The position numbers and the translations under genes were made by a program. From SOJA01 sp964598485 (lineage in GTDB: Archaea > Thermoproteota > Bathyarchaeia > Bathyarchaeales > Bathycorpusculaceae), in contig CAZRCD010000002.1 in the NCBI GenBank assembly GCA_964598485.1, positions 1 to 64,000 on the forward strand: 64,000 nt of DNA. Reading direction: 5' to 3'. This document shows, one piece after another, positions 1 through 9,369 of the stretch; within the stretch, counting starts at the first letter, position 1; each line of letters starts with the position of its first letter. The notes beneath the pieces are model-generated. The model saw only the letters and a program-made list of their open reading frames with translations, was not told the origin of the DNA and searched no databases.

Positions 1-35
1 TCAATAAATACGAGATCCCAATTACATTAATTAAT

Positions 36-89
36 TTAGGGACAAGCCAGCGCGCGACCATAAAGAACAAACAAAAAACCTGTCCCTAA
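36..89. repeat. 9-bp inverted repeat upstream of pyrB
   Basis: TTAGGGACA at 36-44 is exactly complementary to TGTCCCTAA at 81-89, with 36 nt between. It lies just before pyrB. It could form a stem in a leader RNA or be a split operator; nothing else in positions 1-103 looks coding. Confidence 0.4.
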
Positions 90-103
90 GAGTTATCTAG
101 GAG

Positions 104-1054
104 TTGCACAGAGTTGTTGTTTTGGGTTCAAGTTTGAAGTTTGAAGGCAGAGACATTATATCCGTTAAGGATTTTTCCCGCAAAGAAATCGACTACATTT
201 TGAAGATCGCCCAAGCCATGGAGCCCATAGCCGCGAAAGGCTCAGACATGCTTAAAGGAAAAATCCTAGCCACACTGTTTTTTGAACCAAGTACACGCAC
301 TCGTTTAAGCTTTGAGGCTGCAATGCACAAACTGGGTGGTTCAGCAATAGGTTTCGCAGAGGCTGAGATTGCTTCTGTCAAAAAAGGAGAAAATCTTGCA
401 GACACCGTTCGTGTCGTAGAGAATTACGCCGACGTAATAGCATTAAGGCATCCACTTGAAGGCGCAGCTAGGCTGGCCTCAGAATTTGCGAAAGTGCCAA
501 TTATCAATGGTGGCAGCGGAGCAGAAGAACATCCAACACAAGCCTTTCTAGATTTATACACGATATTGAAGGAGAAAGGCAAAATTGACGGGTTAAAAAT
601 AGCTCTCATAGGCGACTTAAGATATGGACGAACAGTTCACTCACTTGCATATGCCCTCTCCCTGTACAACATCGAATTATACTTAGTTGCTCCAGAATCC
701 TTGAAAATGCGGCGGGAAGTACTCGAAACAATAGAGGAAAAAATACCTGTGACTATAAGGACAAGCCTTGAAAAAGTGATTACGCAAGTAGATGTTTTGT
801 ATGTCACAAGAATACAGAAGGAACGCTTCCCAGAACCAGCAGAATACGCAAAAGTCAAAGGTTCCTACAAGATTAACCTAGAAACCTTGAACAAAGCCAA
901 AGAAGACCTGATAATTTTGCACCCGCTCCCGAGGACGGATGAAATATCCGCTGAGGTTGACAACACGTCACATGCACGCTACTTCCAGCAAGTCTGGAAC
1001 GGCACAGTCGTTAGAATGGCAATTCTAGCCCTAATATTAGGCGCTATAAAATAA
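104..1054 (+). CDS. pyrB: Aspartate carbamoyltransferase catalytic subunit
   Basis: Joins carbamoyl phosphate to aspartate in the first committed step of pyrimidine synthesis, in the cytoplasm. The carbamoyl-phosphate loop STRTR is at about residues 63-67 and the HPTQ motif at about 143-146; length (316 aa) is normal for the family. The ORF opens with TTG at 104, directly abutting AGGAG (99-103), but family members begin near the KFEGRDI segment, so the TTG codons at 122 or 134 are plausible true starts. The regulatory-chain gene pyrI, often next to archaeal pyrB, is not here; the downstream neighbour is on the opposite strand. Identification is firm; only the start is uncertain. Confidence 0.95.
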   Translation: MHRVVVLGSSLKFEGRDIISVKDFSRKEIDYILKIAQAMEPIAAKGSDMLKGKILATLFFEPSTRTRLSFEAAMHKLGGSAIGFAEAEIASVKKGENLADTVRVVENYADVIALRHPLEGAARLASEFAKVPIINGGSGAEEHPTQAFLDLYTILKEKGKIDGLKIALIGDLRYGRTVHSLAYALSLYNIELYLVAPESLKMRREVLETIEEKIPVTIRTSLEKVITQVDVLYVTRIQKERFPEPAEYAKVKGSYKINLETLNKAKEDLIILHPLPRTDEISAEVDNTSHARYFQQVWNGTVVRMAILALILGAIK

Positions 1055-1094
1055 CGCTTCCTTTCTTAAAGAAAAACAGAAAGCCAATAGTCTG

Positions 1095-3299
1095 CTAAAA
1101 CCTACTTAAGCATGACAACGTGCTTGTTGATTCGCATGAAGGACATTTATGCAGCAATCCAAACCAACTTCTTTTGCAGTTTGTGCAGTAGGTTAAATTG
1201 CGATTGTATGTAAAGAATTCGATGCCATATGTTTCAACAAACCGTTTAGTCAAAGACAACAGATCCTCTGGTTTGTGCTCGCCTTCCCCAAGCTCTACTA
1301 TTGTTAGGTTTCCGCCAGCATACAGCCCAAGCAGTTTCTTTTCAAATTTTAAATGCTTCAACTGAGTTTCCACATTTTGAAGACCTAGCTTGCTAAAGGT
1401 TGAGTAGAACGGCTTTTCCCTTGTTCCGGAAAATCGAACCTTTGCAATACCGTATCTGTCAATGTCTAGTCTTACTAATCTTTTGGAGGCTTCGGGGCTG
1501 GGCAAAATGGCTGGTAACAAACGTTTTCTACGTCTCCTTCCAACTCTACGAGTGAAATCTAAGATGTATCGGGTTATTTCCTCAGCAAACTTAAGGGGTT
1601 CTTCATCCTCAAACATGGTTTTTCCACAAAATACTTCCGCAGCCTCCTTCAACCCTGCAAAATTTATTAGACGGGATGAATACTCGAGCCTGAAATATCT
1701 GTCTCCATTAACGTTTTGCATGATGAACGGAATTAAGCCCTTGCCATGTTGCTTTAGCGCTCTGTACTTGATTTCCAAAGCGCGCGCCGCCATTTCGAGT
1801 CTTTCGTCTAAGATGTCAAAAAATTTTGTTTTATCTTTTTCGCACACGTATGTGATTCGTGGCAGGTTGACTGTCACATGTCCTATGTTGCCTGTGCGTA
1901 AAGTATCGATTTCCCAATCTCTGTTCAAGTCTGCTTTAAGCTTGTAGCCTGAAGCTGAAAAAACGTCATGTTTTCGGCTTTTTCCTAACAGGTTAGCGAA
2001 GTATGGAATGCCCTTTTCTGATGCAAGATGATGTGCTTGCAAAAGATTTTCTCTCGCTTTTCCATCACTAAATGCTTCGAGGCGTACCTTTACAATGATT
2101 TTTGGATTAAACAATGGCTTACGTGCACTTTCTTCGGCGAATATTCCAAGCATAAGCGATGCTAAAAGCTGACTTTCTTCTCTGAAATCTCCGTAGTTGC
2201 CCACCAATTTTCCAAAGGGACCAATTGCTTTCTTCTCAGCCATAAAGTCAGGTGTTACAAGTTCTAAACCCAAAGAAGTGTCCGTGTACTGGCTTATACT
2301 GCAGATGAAAGAGCGTAGAGTCTCTTTAACTTCAGAAGGTTTCATGCCTGTTACGAAAGGAGCAAGAAAAACATTGAAGTATTCAAGTGTTTGTGTTTCA
2401 CCAATTTCTTTAGCGGACTGTAAGATAACGTTAAATACCATGGACAAGGCGGATTCAAAGCTTTTCGGCGGTGGATAAAAAAGCTGAAAAACATTCAGTT
2501 TCTCTAGGTTTAACCCATTTTGAAAGAAAAATCTTAAATCGTGCATTATTTCGCTTGGTCCTAAAATCCAGCTGTCTAAGCCGTTAATATGCAGCAAACC
2601 GGACAGGTGCGCATCTGCGATGTCTCTTGGAAGTATGTTTAACAGAGTATATTCTTTCAGAACAACTTTTCCAGCTTCTTCATGAATAGAGGTTGAACCT
2701 TGAGAAGTTTTGCTTTTCGCCTCTACAAGGGATGTAACATCATGAACTGGAAGGCCTAAACGTGTAAGCTTATGGCGGTATTCCTCTAATCCTTTCTCGA
2801 TTAAAATCGAGTTTACAACCTCCCTTATAAGAGGGGCTGTCAAATACTTTGTTTTTGATTTAACTAATCGCCTCTCAGCTTCTTTAGCGATTTTTTGAGC
2901 CAAATCCACGGGCATGCCTGCTTCTTTTATGAGAGAATCTACAATCTTGTTTGCATCAAAATCTTCCAACGCAAAACGGGATGTGCGCACGAGAATCCTT
3001 TTCCGCTTGACAGATTTCCTTTCAATTTCCTCTGCAACGTCAATCACCATCTTACCCAGCTCGGTTAAACGGTATTTTCTAGCTTCAACATCTGCTTCAA
3101 TCAAGTCTGCCCTAAGCAAAAATTTCAGGTGATATGCAAATCTTCCAGCATCTCTGCTTGGGTTCATCTTTAAAACACCCATCAACTCAGTGTATGAAAG
3201 AGAATCATTTTCAAAAAGCAAGTTCAAAATGTTCAACCTTATAGGCGAGGAAACAGCCTTCAGCACTTTTACTCCACGAAATCGCCGCAAAGGAGACAA
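1095..3299 (-). CDS. NrdD-like protein with N-terminal HTH and ATP-cone, catalytic residues apparently lost
   Basis: Residues about 8-85 form an ArsR-like winged helix, about 100-190 an ATP-cone, and the rest resembles the barrel of anaerobic ribonucleotide reductase NrdD, including the TGNIGHVTVNLPR segment. A C-terminal zinc ribbon is visible (C705, C708, C719, C722). The protein ends 12 residues after the ribbon, and the RVxGY glycyl-radical motif that normally follows is absent. The cysteines that in NrdD precede the NLPR segment are also replaced (SAS in place of the Cys-rich patch). It is therefore unlikely to reduce ribonucleotides. By inference it may be a nucleotide-sensing transcription factor built on an NrdD scaffold. 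No NrdG activase gene is adjacent. Confidence 0.75.
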   Translation of the reverse strand: MSPLRRFRGVKVLKAVSSPIRLNILNLLFENDSLSYTELMGVLKMNPSRDAGRFAYHLKFLLRADLIEADVEARKYRLTELGKMVIDVAEEIERKSVKRKRILVRTSRFALEDFDANKIVDSLIKEAGMPVDLAQKIAKEAERRLVKSKTKYLTAPLIREVVNSILIEKGLEEYRHKLTRLGLPVHDVTSLVEAKSKTSQGSTSIHEEAGKVVLKEYTLLNILPRDIADAHLSGLLHINGLDSWILGPSEIMHDLRFFFQNGLNLEKLNVFQLFYPPPKSFESALSMVFNVILQSAKEIGETQTLEYFNVFLAPFVTGMKPSEVKETLRSFICSISQYTDTSLGLELVTPDFMAEKKAIGPFGKLVGNYGDFREESQLLASLMLGIFAEESARKPLFNPKIIVKVRLEAFSDGKARENLLQAHHLASEKGIPYFANLLGKSRKHDVFSASGYKLKADLNRDWEIDTLRTGNIGHVTVNLPRITYVCEKDKTKFFDILDERLEMAARALEIKYRALKQHGKGLIPFIMQNVNGDRYFRLEYSSRLINFAGLKEAAEVFCGKTMFEDEEPLKFAEEITRYILDFTRRVGRRRRKRLLPAILPSPEASKRLVRLDIDRYGIAKVRFSGTREKPFYSTFSKLGLQNVETQLKHLKFEKKLLGLYAGGNLTIVELGEGEHKPEDLLSLTKRFVETYGIEFFTYNRNLTYCTNCKRSWFGLLHKCPSCESTSTLSCLSRF

Positions 3300-3355
3300 A
3301 TTTCACAACCCTAGAGAAAGTATTACGACAAGAGTTTAAAAGGTTAGGGAATACC

Positions 3356-3363
3356 TTTATTTT
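3356..3363 (+). promoter_or_regulatory. Probable TATA box of tRNA-Pro
   Basis: An AT-rich octamer (TTTATTTT) lies about 30-38 nt upstream of the tRNA 5' end, the usual distance for an archaeal TATA element. Assigned by position and composition only. Confidence 0.35.
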
Positions 3364-3393
3364 TAGCTTTAGAAAAATGACAGTTAAGTTTAA

Positions 3394-3468
3394 GGGGCTG
3401 TCGGCTAGCTTGGTCTAGGCTTGGAGACTTGGGCTCTCTAGACCCCGGTTCAAATCCGGGCAGCCCCA
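3394..3468 (+). tRNA. tRNA-Pro (UGG)
   Basis: Folds as a full cloverleaf: acceptor GGGGCTG/CAGCCCC, D arm GGCT/GGCT with wobble pairs, anticodon stem GGAGA/TCTCT with loop CTTGGGC giving anticodon TGG, T arm CCCGG-TTCAAAT-CCGGG, discriminator A. CCA is encoded at 3469-3471 and a run of T follows, a likely terminator. No intron. Confidence 0.95.
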
Positions 3469-3532
3469 CCAAAATTTTTCATACGGCAAAAGCCTTACGA
3501 AACGAGTACAGCAAATAGAGAAAAGAAGGAGT

Positions 3533-4684
3533 CTAGACGGGTGGCTGACGTCTTTTCCCTAAAGTTACAAATACTTGCATTTCCTTCCACTCCTCATCTA
3601 TTTTCCTCAAAGTTGTTAGCTTGACTGTGTCTCCTGGCAATGTGTTCTCCTCGAGAAAGCTTGACAAGTCATCACTATTTCTGATGCATGTTTCATTCAT
3701 AGCAATTATTGTATCATTAACTTCCAATATTTTGTCTGATGGATCTCCTGGTACGACTTCAACTATCCTCCAGCCATAAGTTACGTTCATACCCATTTCT
3801 TGAGCAGTTTCATAATTCATGTCTGTTCCTCTCAGGCCTAGGTATGAATGGCCATCATAAGAGCCGTTTTTTATTAGAGATTCTATTTCCCTAAGTATCG
3901 TGTTTGATGGAATGGCAAAACCTAACCCTTGAGAATCAGCAACTATGGCTGTTGTTATACCTATTACTTTACCGCAATAGTTTAATAATGGACCACCAGA
4001 GTTCCCAGGATTTATAGGTGCACTTGTCTGTATTATGTTAGCTATCCCAAAGCCTCCTGTGTACTCTTCAGTTATTGTTCTTCTAAGCGCACTTACGACA
4101 CCAGTAGTCATTGAACCAACTAAGCCATACGGATTTCCTATAGCTATCACAGAGTCACCTACCCTCAACGTTGAGGAACTAACAACCTCAAGCGGCTGGA
4201 ATTCACCTTCAGCGGCGTCAACTAAGAGTACAGCTAAATCTGCGTATGGATTTGTTCCATTTACTGTGGCTGCGTATCCATTTCCATTCGAAAATGTTAC
4301 ACTCATGCCTGTTGTTCCATGAACAACATGGTAATTCGTTATCACAACCATTGTCCCTGAAAAGTTATAAACGAACCCTGAGCCTTGAACAGTTCCTTCA
4401 CCTGTTCTTCCAATAATCAAAACAACCGAATCTTTCACTCTTTCATACATTTCTGATAGGGCGGTGCTATTTTGGAAGATTGTAATGTTTTGGTAGGTGA
4501 CGTTTTGGAAACCCCATAGTCTGGAAACTTGATTTTTAAGGTTTGAAATTTCATTGTTTAAGCTGTTGATTTCTCGGAAGGTTATGTAGCAGCTTACTAT
4601 TCCTCCAACCATTAATCCAGCTGCAAATATCAATATGAGAAAAGCTGAGGAGAATTTTATGTAACGTTCATCGAATTCACCCAA
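3533..4684 (-). CDS. Membrane-anchored HtrA/DegP-type serine protease with PDZ domain
   Basis: Protein quality-control protease facing the outside of the membrane. A hydrophobic anchor spans about residues 12-33, followed by a short coiled coil (about 36-55) and a trypsin-like domain. The triad is visible: H119 in TNYHVVH, D149 in YADLAV, S229 in NPGNSGGP. A PDZ domain occupies about 285-375. Length (383 aa) is typical of DegS/HtrA proteins with one PDZ. It is transcribed in the same direction as the MFS gene upstream, about 70 nt away, but no functional link is evident. Confidence 0.92.
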   Translation of the reverse strand: MGEFDERYIKFSSAFLILIFAAGLMVGGIVSCYITFREINSLNNEISNLKNQVSRLWGFQNVTYQNITIFQNSTALSEMYERVKDSVVLIIGRTGEGTVQGSGFVYNFSGTMVVITNYHVVHGTTGMSVTFSNGNGYAATVNGTNPYADLAVLLVDAAEGEFQPLEVVSSSTLRVGDSVIAIGNPYGLVGSMTTGVVSALRRTITEEYTGGFGIANIIQTSAPINPGNSGGPLLNYCGKVIGITTAIVADSQGLGFAIPSNTILREIESLIKNGSYDGHSYLGLRGTDMNYETAQEMGMNVTYGWRIVEVVPGDPSDKILEVNDTIIAMNETCIRNSDDLSSFLEENTLPGDTVKLTTLRKIDEEWKEMQVFVTLGKRRQPPV

Positions 4685-4751
4685 ACTGTTTCACCTTTCA
4701 AACGAGAATCAATCACTTCATTAAATAAAAGTTCCGCAACCTCAGTAAAAT

Positions 4752-5945
4752 TTATTCCTCCAAAAGTTTTGTGGACGCCAACAACGCAAGAAAGGGCGTT
4801 ATCATTATCGCAATGAAGAAAGGGTAATAGGGTGAAGCGCCATAGAGGACGCCGCCGATGTAGGGTGCTATGAACGAACTGAACATACTCACTGTTTGGG
4901 GGATAGAAACCCAACGAGCCCTGATAGATTCTGGGGCTAGGGGGCCGACAATAGCGCTCATTAGAGACCAAGTTACGTAGGAGCCTCCAGCTATGAAAAA
5001 TGTTATGATTAGAACGGTAAAATTGCCAGATACTGTAAGAAGCACAAGTGAAAAACAGCAAAGAACCATAGAGGCTGCAAGCGCATACTTTTTCCTCCAT
5101 CTGTCTCCAAGTTTACCCAAGAGAATTCCTAGAACTGCTGAGCCCAAGAAGGAAACCGAGCCTAGAATGCCTATCTCGAAATCACCATAATCGTACATAT
5201 CGCTGAGAAACTGGGGAACAAAAGGGCGGAATGACATTATGATAAACATTGTTAGGGCGAAGAAAATCGATAGGACCCGCAGTTTTCTTGTTCTTAAGAG
5301 CTTGAAAAAAGAATAGCGTTCTTCTGATGGACGTTGTGCATGGCCTTTTGCATGTTGACTGTTAATGAAGATGAGGATTAAACCGGCTGAAGCGTAGAGG
5401 GTGAAAGCTGAATAGAAAACTGTTTGCATGCCTATTGTTTCAGCTAAGTAACCGCCTAAGGCTGGAGAGAAAATGTAACCGAAGGACCATGCAGCTGAAA
5501 GTGCTGTGAAAGTCAGAGTTAACTTGCTTTTATCGGCGGATGTTACGATGTAGGCTGTACCTGTCGGTCCGCCAAGCCAAAAACCCCACAAAATCATCCC
5601 AGGTAGCATTTGAAGCCAATTTTCGGCAAAAGAAAAGATGATTGGTGCGGGCAGCCATGCAATCCATCCGGCAATCATAATCTTTTTTCGGTCATACCTA
5701 TCCGCAAGCCTCCCAGCCACAAACAGCGTAGAAGCTGCAACCAAGCTCATTACCGCATAAAGTATTCCAACTTGTACCGAATTAGCCTCAAGAGTCTCAG
5801 TCACATAATATGGCAAAAGGTAAGCGTAAAGGCCATCGCCAAAAGAGCCTGCCAAGTTTGAGGCAAAAATAAGTTTCAAGTCTCTGTTTAAGACTTCAGA
5901 AGGAAAGCCTAATCTTGATATTTTATGATGCGCAGCTGAAGTCAC
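4752..5945 (-). CDS. MFS transporter
   Basis: A major facilitator family carrier of 397 aa with about 12 hydrophobic segments. The family loop motif between TM2 and TM3 is seen as GRLADRYDRKK, and the equivalent loop of the second half as GKLGDRWRKK. The substrate cannot be read from the sequence; drug or sugar exporters of this length are common. The gene is transcribed toward the HtrA gene, and nothing around it suggests a pathway. Confidence 0.88.
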   Translation of the reverse strand: MTSAAHHKISRLGFPSEVLNRDLKLIFASNLAGSFGDGLYAYLLPYYVTETLEANSVQVGILYAVMSLVAASTLFVAGRLADRYDRKKIMIAGWIAWLPAPIIFSFAENWLQMLPGMILWGFWLGGPTGTAYIVTSADKSKLTLTFTALSAAWSFGYIFSPALGGYLAETIGMQTVFYSAFTLYASAGLILIFINSQHAKGHAQRPSEERYSFFKLLRTRKLRVLSIFFALTMFIIMSFRPFVPQFLSDMYDYGDFEIGILGSVSFLGSAVLGILLGKLGDRWRKKYALAASMVLCCFSLVLLTVSGNFTVLIITFFIAGGSYVTWSLMSAIVGPLAPESIRARWVSIPQTVSMFSSFIAPYIGGVLYGASPYYPFFIAIMITPFLALLASTKLLEE

Positions 5946-6033
5946 TCTAGATTATCCTCTCACAGTTTTAGCTCCGATGGTTATCAGCCAGATGAATGGT
6001 GATTTTTATTGCTTTCTAGAATACAAAAATTGT

Positions 6034-7959
6034 TTAAAGTTTTCCTGCTGCTTTTTTTAATTCCTCTATGGATGTTTCATCCTCTATTGTTGAATAGTCT
6101 CCAAGCGACTTCTCTGTGATTATGGCTCTAATCAAACGTCTCATTATTTTTCCACTTCTCGTTTTCGGAAGTTTACTCACAAAGAACATGTCGCCAACTA
6201 TCACTATTGGACCCAAGGTTTTCTTGACTAAGACTTTTAAAGTCTGCTTCAAAGCGCCATTTGGCTCATACCCACTCTTCAAGACAACGAACGCACATGC
6301 AACTTCGCCCCTTAACTCGTCTGGGCGCCCAACAACCGCAGCTTCAGCAACGCTTGGATGTTGAAGCAATGCACTTTCAATTTCAATTGTGCCAATTCTG
6401 TGAGCTGAAATCTTGATGACTTCATCAACTCGACCCAAGAACCATACATAACCATCCTCATCCTTCATCGCAGCGTCGCCAGTATAATAGACGCCTGGAA
6501 TTTTGTTCCAGTAATCTTGCACATAACGATCATGGCTCCGCCACAGAGTAGGCGTTAAACCTGGAAACGGTCGCTTACAAACGAATGTTCCTTCAACACC
6601 AGTTGGAACAGGCTTGCCTTCTTCATCAACTATTTCTCCGTCAATTCCCGGAAGCGAGATTGTTGCGGAACCAGGCTTTATCGGCAGCAACACAATACCG
6701 TAAGGGTTGCCAACCATTGGTCCGCTGCTCTCAGTCTGCCACATGTGGTCAATGACAGGAATTCGGTCTTCAAAAACCTTTTTTTGAAGCCATTTCCAAG
6801 CGGGAGGGTTTAAAACTTCACCTGCACATGCGACAAGCTCAACAGAGCTTAAATCATGTTTTTTAGGCCATTCGTCACCATATTTCATTAGGGCTCTGGC
6901 TCCGGTTGGTGAGATCCAGAATTTTGTCACATTGTTTTTCTCGATTATGCTCCACCAAATGTCTGGTGATGGATGGTCAGGTGTTCCTTCATACATTATT
7001 GTTGAGCAACCGAAAAGCAAAGGTGCGTAAATGACATAGCTGTGGCCTACTATCCAGCCGATGTCTGAAGTGGACCACCATACGTCTGTTTCGTGCATGT
7101 CGTAAACCCATTTGCCCATGGCATAGATGTAAACTTGATAGCTTCCGTGGGGCTGAACTGTGCCTTTAGGCTTAGCCATGGTTCCAGAAGTGTAGAGGAT
7201 GTAGGCTGGTTCGTCCGCCCGCATCTTTTCAACTTCAGCATCTATTCCTTTGCCTTTTTCTATTGCTTCTTCCCATAAAATGTCTCTTCCAGGCATTATG
7301 GACGAATCTTTTTCGCCTCTTTTCAAGACTATGACTTTTTCCACGGTTTTTCCACATGTTTTTAGGGCTTCATCCACAACACCCTTAAGGTTAACCACTT
7401 TGCCGCGTCTGTAACCAACATCTGCTGTGACGACAATCTTTGATTCTGCATCTGTTATTCTGTCTGCTAGGGCACCGTAGCCGAATCCTCCAAAAACAAC
7501 CGAGTGAATTGCTCCAATTCTTGTCGTGGCTAGCATTGCAACAGCGGCTTCTGGAATCATCGGCAGGTAAATTGTCACTCTGTCTCCCCTGTTGACGCCT
7601 AACGCTTTCAAGGCAGCAGCGAATCGTTTCACTTCGTATAAAAGTTGGTTATAAGTCAAGACTCGGGTTGGTATGCCTTCGCCGTTCTCCCATATTATGG
7701 CAGCGTGGTTGCCTCTTCCCTTTTTGACATTATTTTCTAAACAGTTGTAGGCTATGTTTGTTATTCCACCCTTGAACCACGTGAAGTTTGGGTAGTTCCA
7801 TTCGAAAACTTTGTCCCAACGTTTAAACCAATGCAGTTCCTCAGCAACTTCACCCCAGAAGCTCTCTGGGTCTTCTAAAGCTCTTTTAAGCATCCACTTC
7901 AAATGGGGCGGATACTCAAGTTTAGAAGTTTTGGGCATTGTTTCTCCATGGGCTGACAT
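6034..7959 (-). CDS. acs: Acetyl-CoA synthetase, AMP-forming (copy 1, divergent)
   Basis: Activates acetate or another short acid to acyl-CoA through an acyl-adenylate. The ORF is open to 7992, but AGGTG followed by ATG at 7957-7959 and a TATA-like element near 8004-8014 favour the second methionine (MSAHGE). The C-terminal PKTRSGKIMRR motif with the acetylatable lysine is intact. Two features differ from copy 2: the ATP loop reads TSGTMAKPKG rather than TSGTTGKPKG, and the acyl-pocket region reads MWQTESSG rather than WWQTETGG. Substrate preference may therefore differ from acetate. It sits downstream of purA with a short gap. Confidence 0.93.
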   Translation of the reverse strand: MSAHGETMPKTSKLEYPPHLKWMLKRALEDPESFWGEVAEELHWFKRWDKVFEWNYPNFTWFKGGITNIAYNCLENNVKKGRGNHAAIIWENGEGIPTRVLTYNQLLYEVKRFAAALKALGVNRGDRVTIYLPMIPEAAVAMLATTRIGAIHSVVFGGFGYGALADRITDAESKIVVTADVGYRRGKVVNLKGVVDEALKTCGKTVEKVIVLKRGEKDSSIMPGRDILWEEAIEKGKGIDAEVEKMRADEPAYILYTSGTMAKPKGTVQPHGSYQVYIYAMGKWVYDMHETDVWWSTSDIGWIVGHSYVIYAPLLFGCSTIMYEGTPDHPSPDIWWSIIEKNNVTKFWISPTGARALMKYGDEWPKKHDLSSVELVACAGEVLNPPAWKWLQKKVFEDRIPVIDHMWQTESSGPMVGNPYGIVLLPIKPGSATISLPGIDGEIVDEEGKPVPTGVEGTFVCKRPFPGLTPTLWRSHDRYVQDYWNKIPGVYYTGDAAMKDEDGYVWFLGRVDEVIKISAHRIGTIEIESALLQHPSVAEAAVVGRPDELRGEVACAFVVLKSGYEPNGALKQTLKVLVKKTLGPIVIVGDMFFVSKLPKTRSGKIMRRLIRAIITEKSLGDYSTIEDETSIEELKKAAGKL

Positions 7960-8009
7960 GTTTAGCACCTGTGTTTTATCGCCATTTCTCACGTTCGACC
8001 ATAAATACT

Positions 8010-9050
8010 TTAATCTTGAAAGTTGTCGGATTCAACAATGAAGTAGGATTGTTCTCTTCTGTCAATTATGTCCAATGCTTCAGGTCCTGTGCCGATGAGC
8101 ACAACGGGAACTCCGGTTTGTTTTTCAATTTCATTTATGAATTGTTTTGCCTCTTCTGGAAGTTCCTGGTAGGTTCGTAAACTCTTGCACTGTGGATGTA
8201 AAATGTCAAGTTTTGTTAATGCTATTTGGGTCGTGCTGTTAATCATCACAGCTTTCTTGGTTATTTCAAAGTTGAAGGGGGCTGAACGTCTTTCACGGCC
8301 TGTTCCAGCAGCTATTTCAAACCATCCGCGTTTTGTGGCTTCTTCCTTTGGCAGTTCTCCAGGTAGGGGTCCGCCACCAACTCGGGTCATGAAGGCTTTA
8401 AACACTGTTAGGACATTGTCAACTTTTGTTGGGCCTACTCCTGCTTCTGAGCATATTGCCGAGGCGCTTGTGTCTCTTCCAGTCACGTATGGGGGGGTTC
8501 CGTGGAAAAGCGAAAGCATCAAGCCTTGTGTGCCTTCTAACAGAACTTTTTTGCCGTTGTTTATTGCGTCGTTGGCTTCTTTTGCCACATCTGTTAGATA
8601 TGGCTGTAGTTCTGGAATGTCCTTTGCGAGTTTTGCTGATCTTCTCACGCGTTCCTCAATTGCTGGACCCACGCCCCGTCCAGTTGTGCCCACAACTCCT
8701 TTCAGATGCGCACTTGCTTTGTCTTGAATTGAATGTTTCTCTTCGATTATTGATGCTTGATAGTCGATGCCTATTCGGTTTTTCACGTTTGTTTCTTCAA
8801 CTTCTTTAAGGAATTGTGAAATGTGGATGTTTGCGCCTGTACCAATTAGCAAGCGACATTTTTCATTTATGAATGCTGCTGGGACCATGTGTAACTTATA
8901 ACAGTTGCCTTGGTACCATACAGTATGTGCTGCGTTAACTGAGCCTGTTCTTACACAAACATCGATGTGGTCTTTGAGAGCTAGATAAGAAATTATTTTT
9001 CCTTTGCCTTCGTCTCCCCAAAAACCTCCATTAATAACTGTGCAGGGCAT
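8010..9050 (-). CDS. purA: Adenylosuccinate synthetase
   Basis: Couples IMP and aspartate with GTP hydrolysis to make adenylosuccinate in AMP synthesis. The N-terminal GGFWGDEGKGK matches the family's GTP/catalytic loop, and the TGRERR segment near residue 245 fits the IMP/GTP binding region. At 346 aa it belongs to the short archaeal form (bacterial enzymes are about 430 aa). The ATG is preceded by a purine-rich stretch (GTGAAAAA). Confidence 0.95.
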   Translation of the reverse strand: MPCTVINGGFWGDEGKGKIISYLALKDHIDVCVRTGSVNAAHTVWYQGNCYKLHMVPAAFINEKCRLLIGTGANIHISQFLKEVEETNVKNRIGIDYQASIIEEKHSIQDKASAHLKGVVGTTGRGVGPAIEERVRRSAKLAKDIPELQPYLTDVAKEANDAINNGKKVLLEGTQGLMLSLFHGTPPYVTGRDTSASAICSEAGVGPTKVDNVLTVFKAFMTRVGGGPLPGELPKEEATKRGWFEIAAGTGRERRSAPFNFEITKKAVMINSTTQIALTKLDILHPQCKSLRTYQELPEEAKQFINEIEKQTGVPVVLIGTGPEALDIIDRREQSYFIVESDNFQD

Positions 9051-9126
9051 TTTTTCACCGTGAAAAGAATTTGCCGAGAGTTATTTAAGATTGTTTGCCA
9101 ACTTTATGTACAAAATGTTCGATTTC

Positions 9127-9366
9127 TTATCCATGAGCCTCAATTAGGTTTAGGTTTAGTAGTTCTGCCCAAGCTATGTTTTTTAACGGTATTCTCAACG
9201 TATTTTTTCTTCCATACGGGACACATTTCACGAAAGCTTTTCTTTTAAATTCGTCTTTTTGAATTTCAGCCAAGAGAACATTCACTATTACTGAACCGTC
9301 TTTCAGATGGAGGTTTACGTTTCTTCCTAAAAGAGACTTTGCCGTGTTTGTGCTAAATCCTTCCAT
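9127..9366 (-). CDS. Small conserved-type protein, possibly Sm-like fold
   Basis: 79 aa, function not recognised. The pattern LLGRNVNLHLKDGSVIVNV followed by a second strand-rich half is reminiscent of an Sm/LSm beta-barrel, but this is a shape impression only. It lies just downstream (3 nt) of the 45-aa zinc protein on the same strand, so the two are probably co-transcribed. Confidence 0.6.
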   Translation of the reverse strand: MEGFSTNTAKSLLGRNVNLHLKDGSVIVNVLLAEIQKDEFKRKAFVKCVPYGRKNTLRIPLKNIAWAELLNLNLIEAHG

Positions 9367-9369
9367 AAT

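Noticed and set aside
1050..1106. Possible extension of the NrdD-like protein past its TAG stop, reading QTIGFL
   Set aside because: IGFL recalls the glycyl-radical motif, but spacing to the preceding SR is wrong and the frame ends after 16 codons; chance is more likely than pyrrolysine readthrough.
4657..5100. 147-codon frame opposite in phase to the MFS gene
   Set aside because: Overlaps the MFS and HtrA ends out of frame, with atypical composition.
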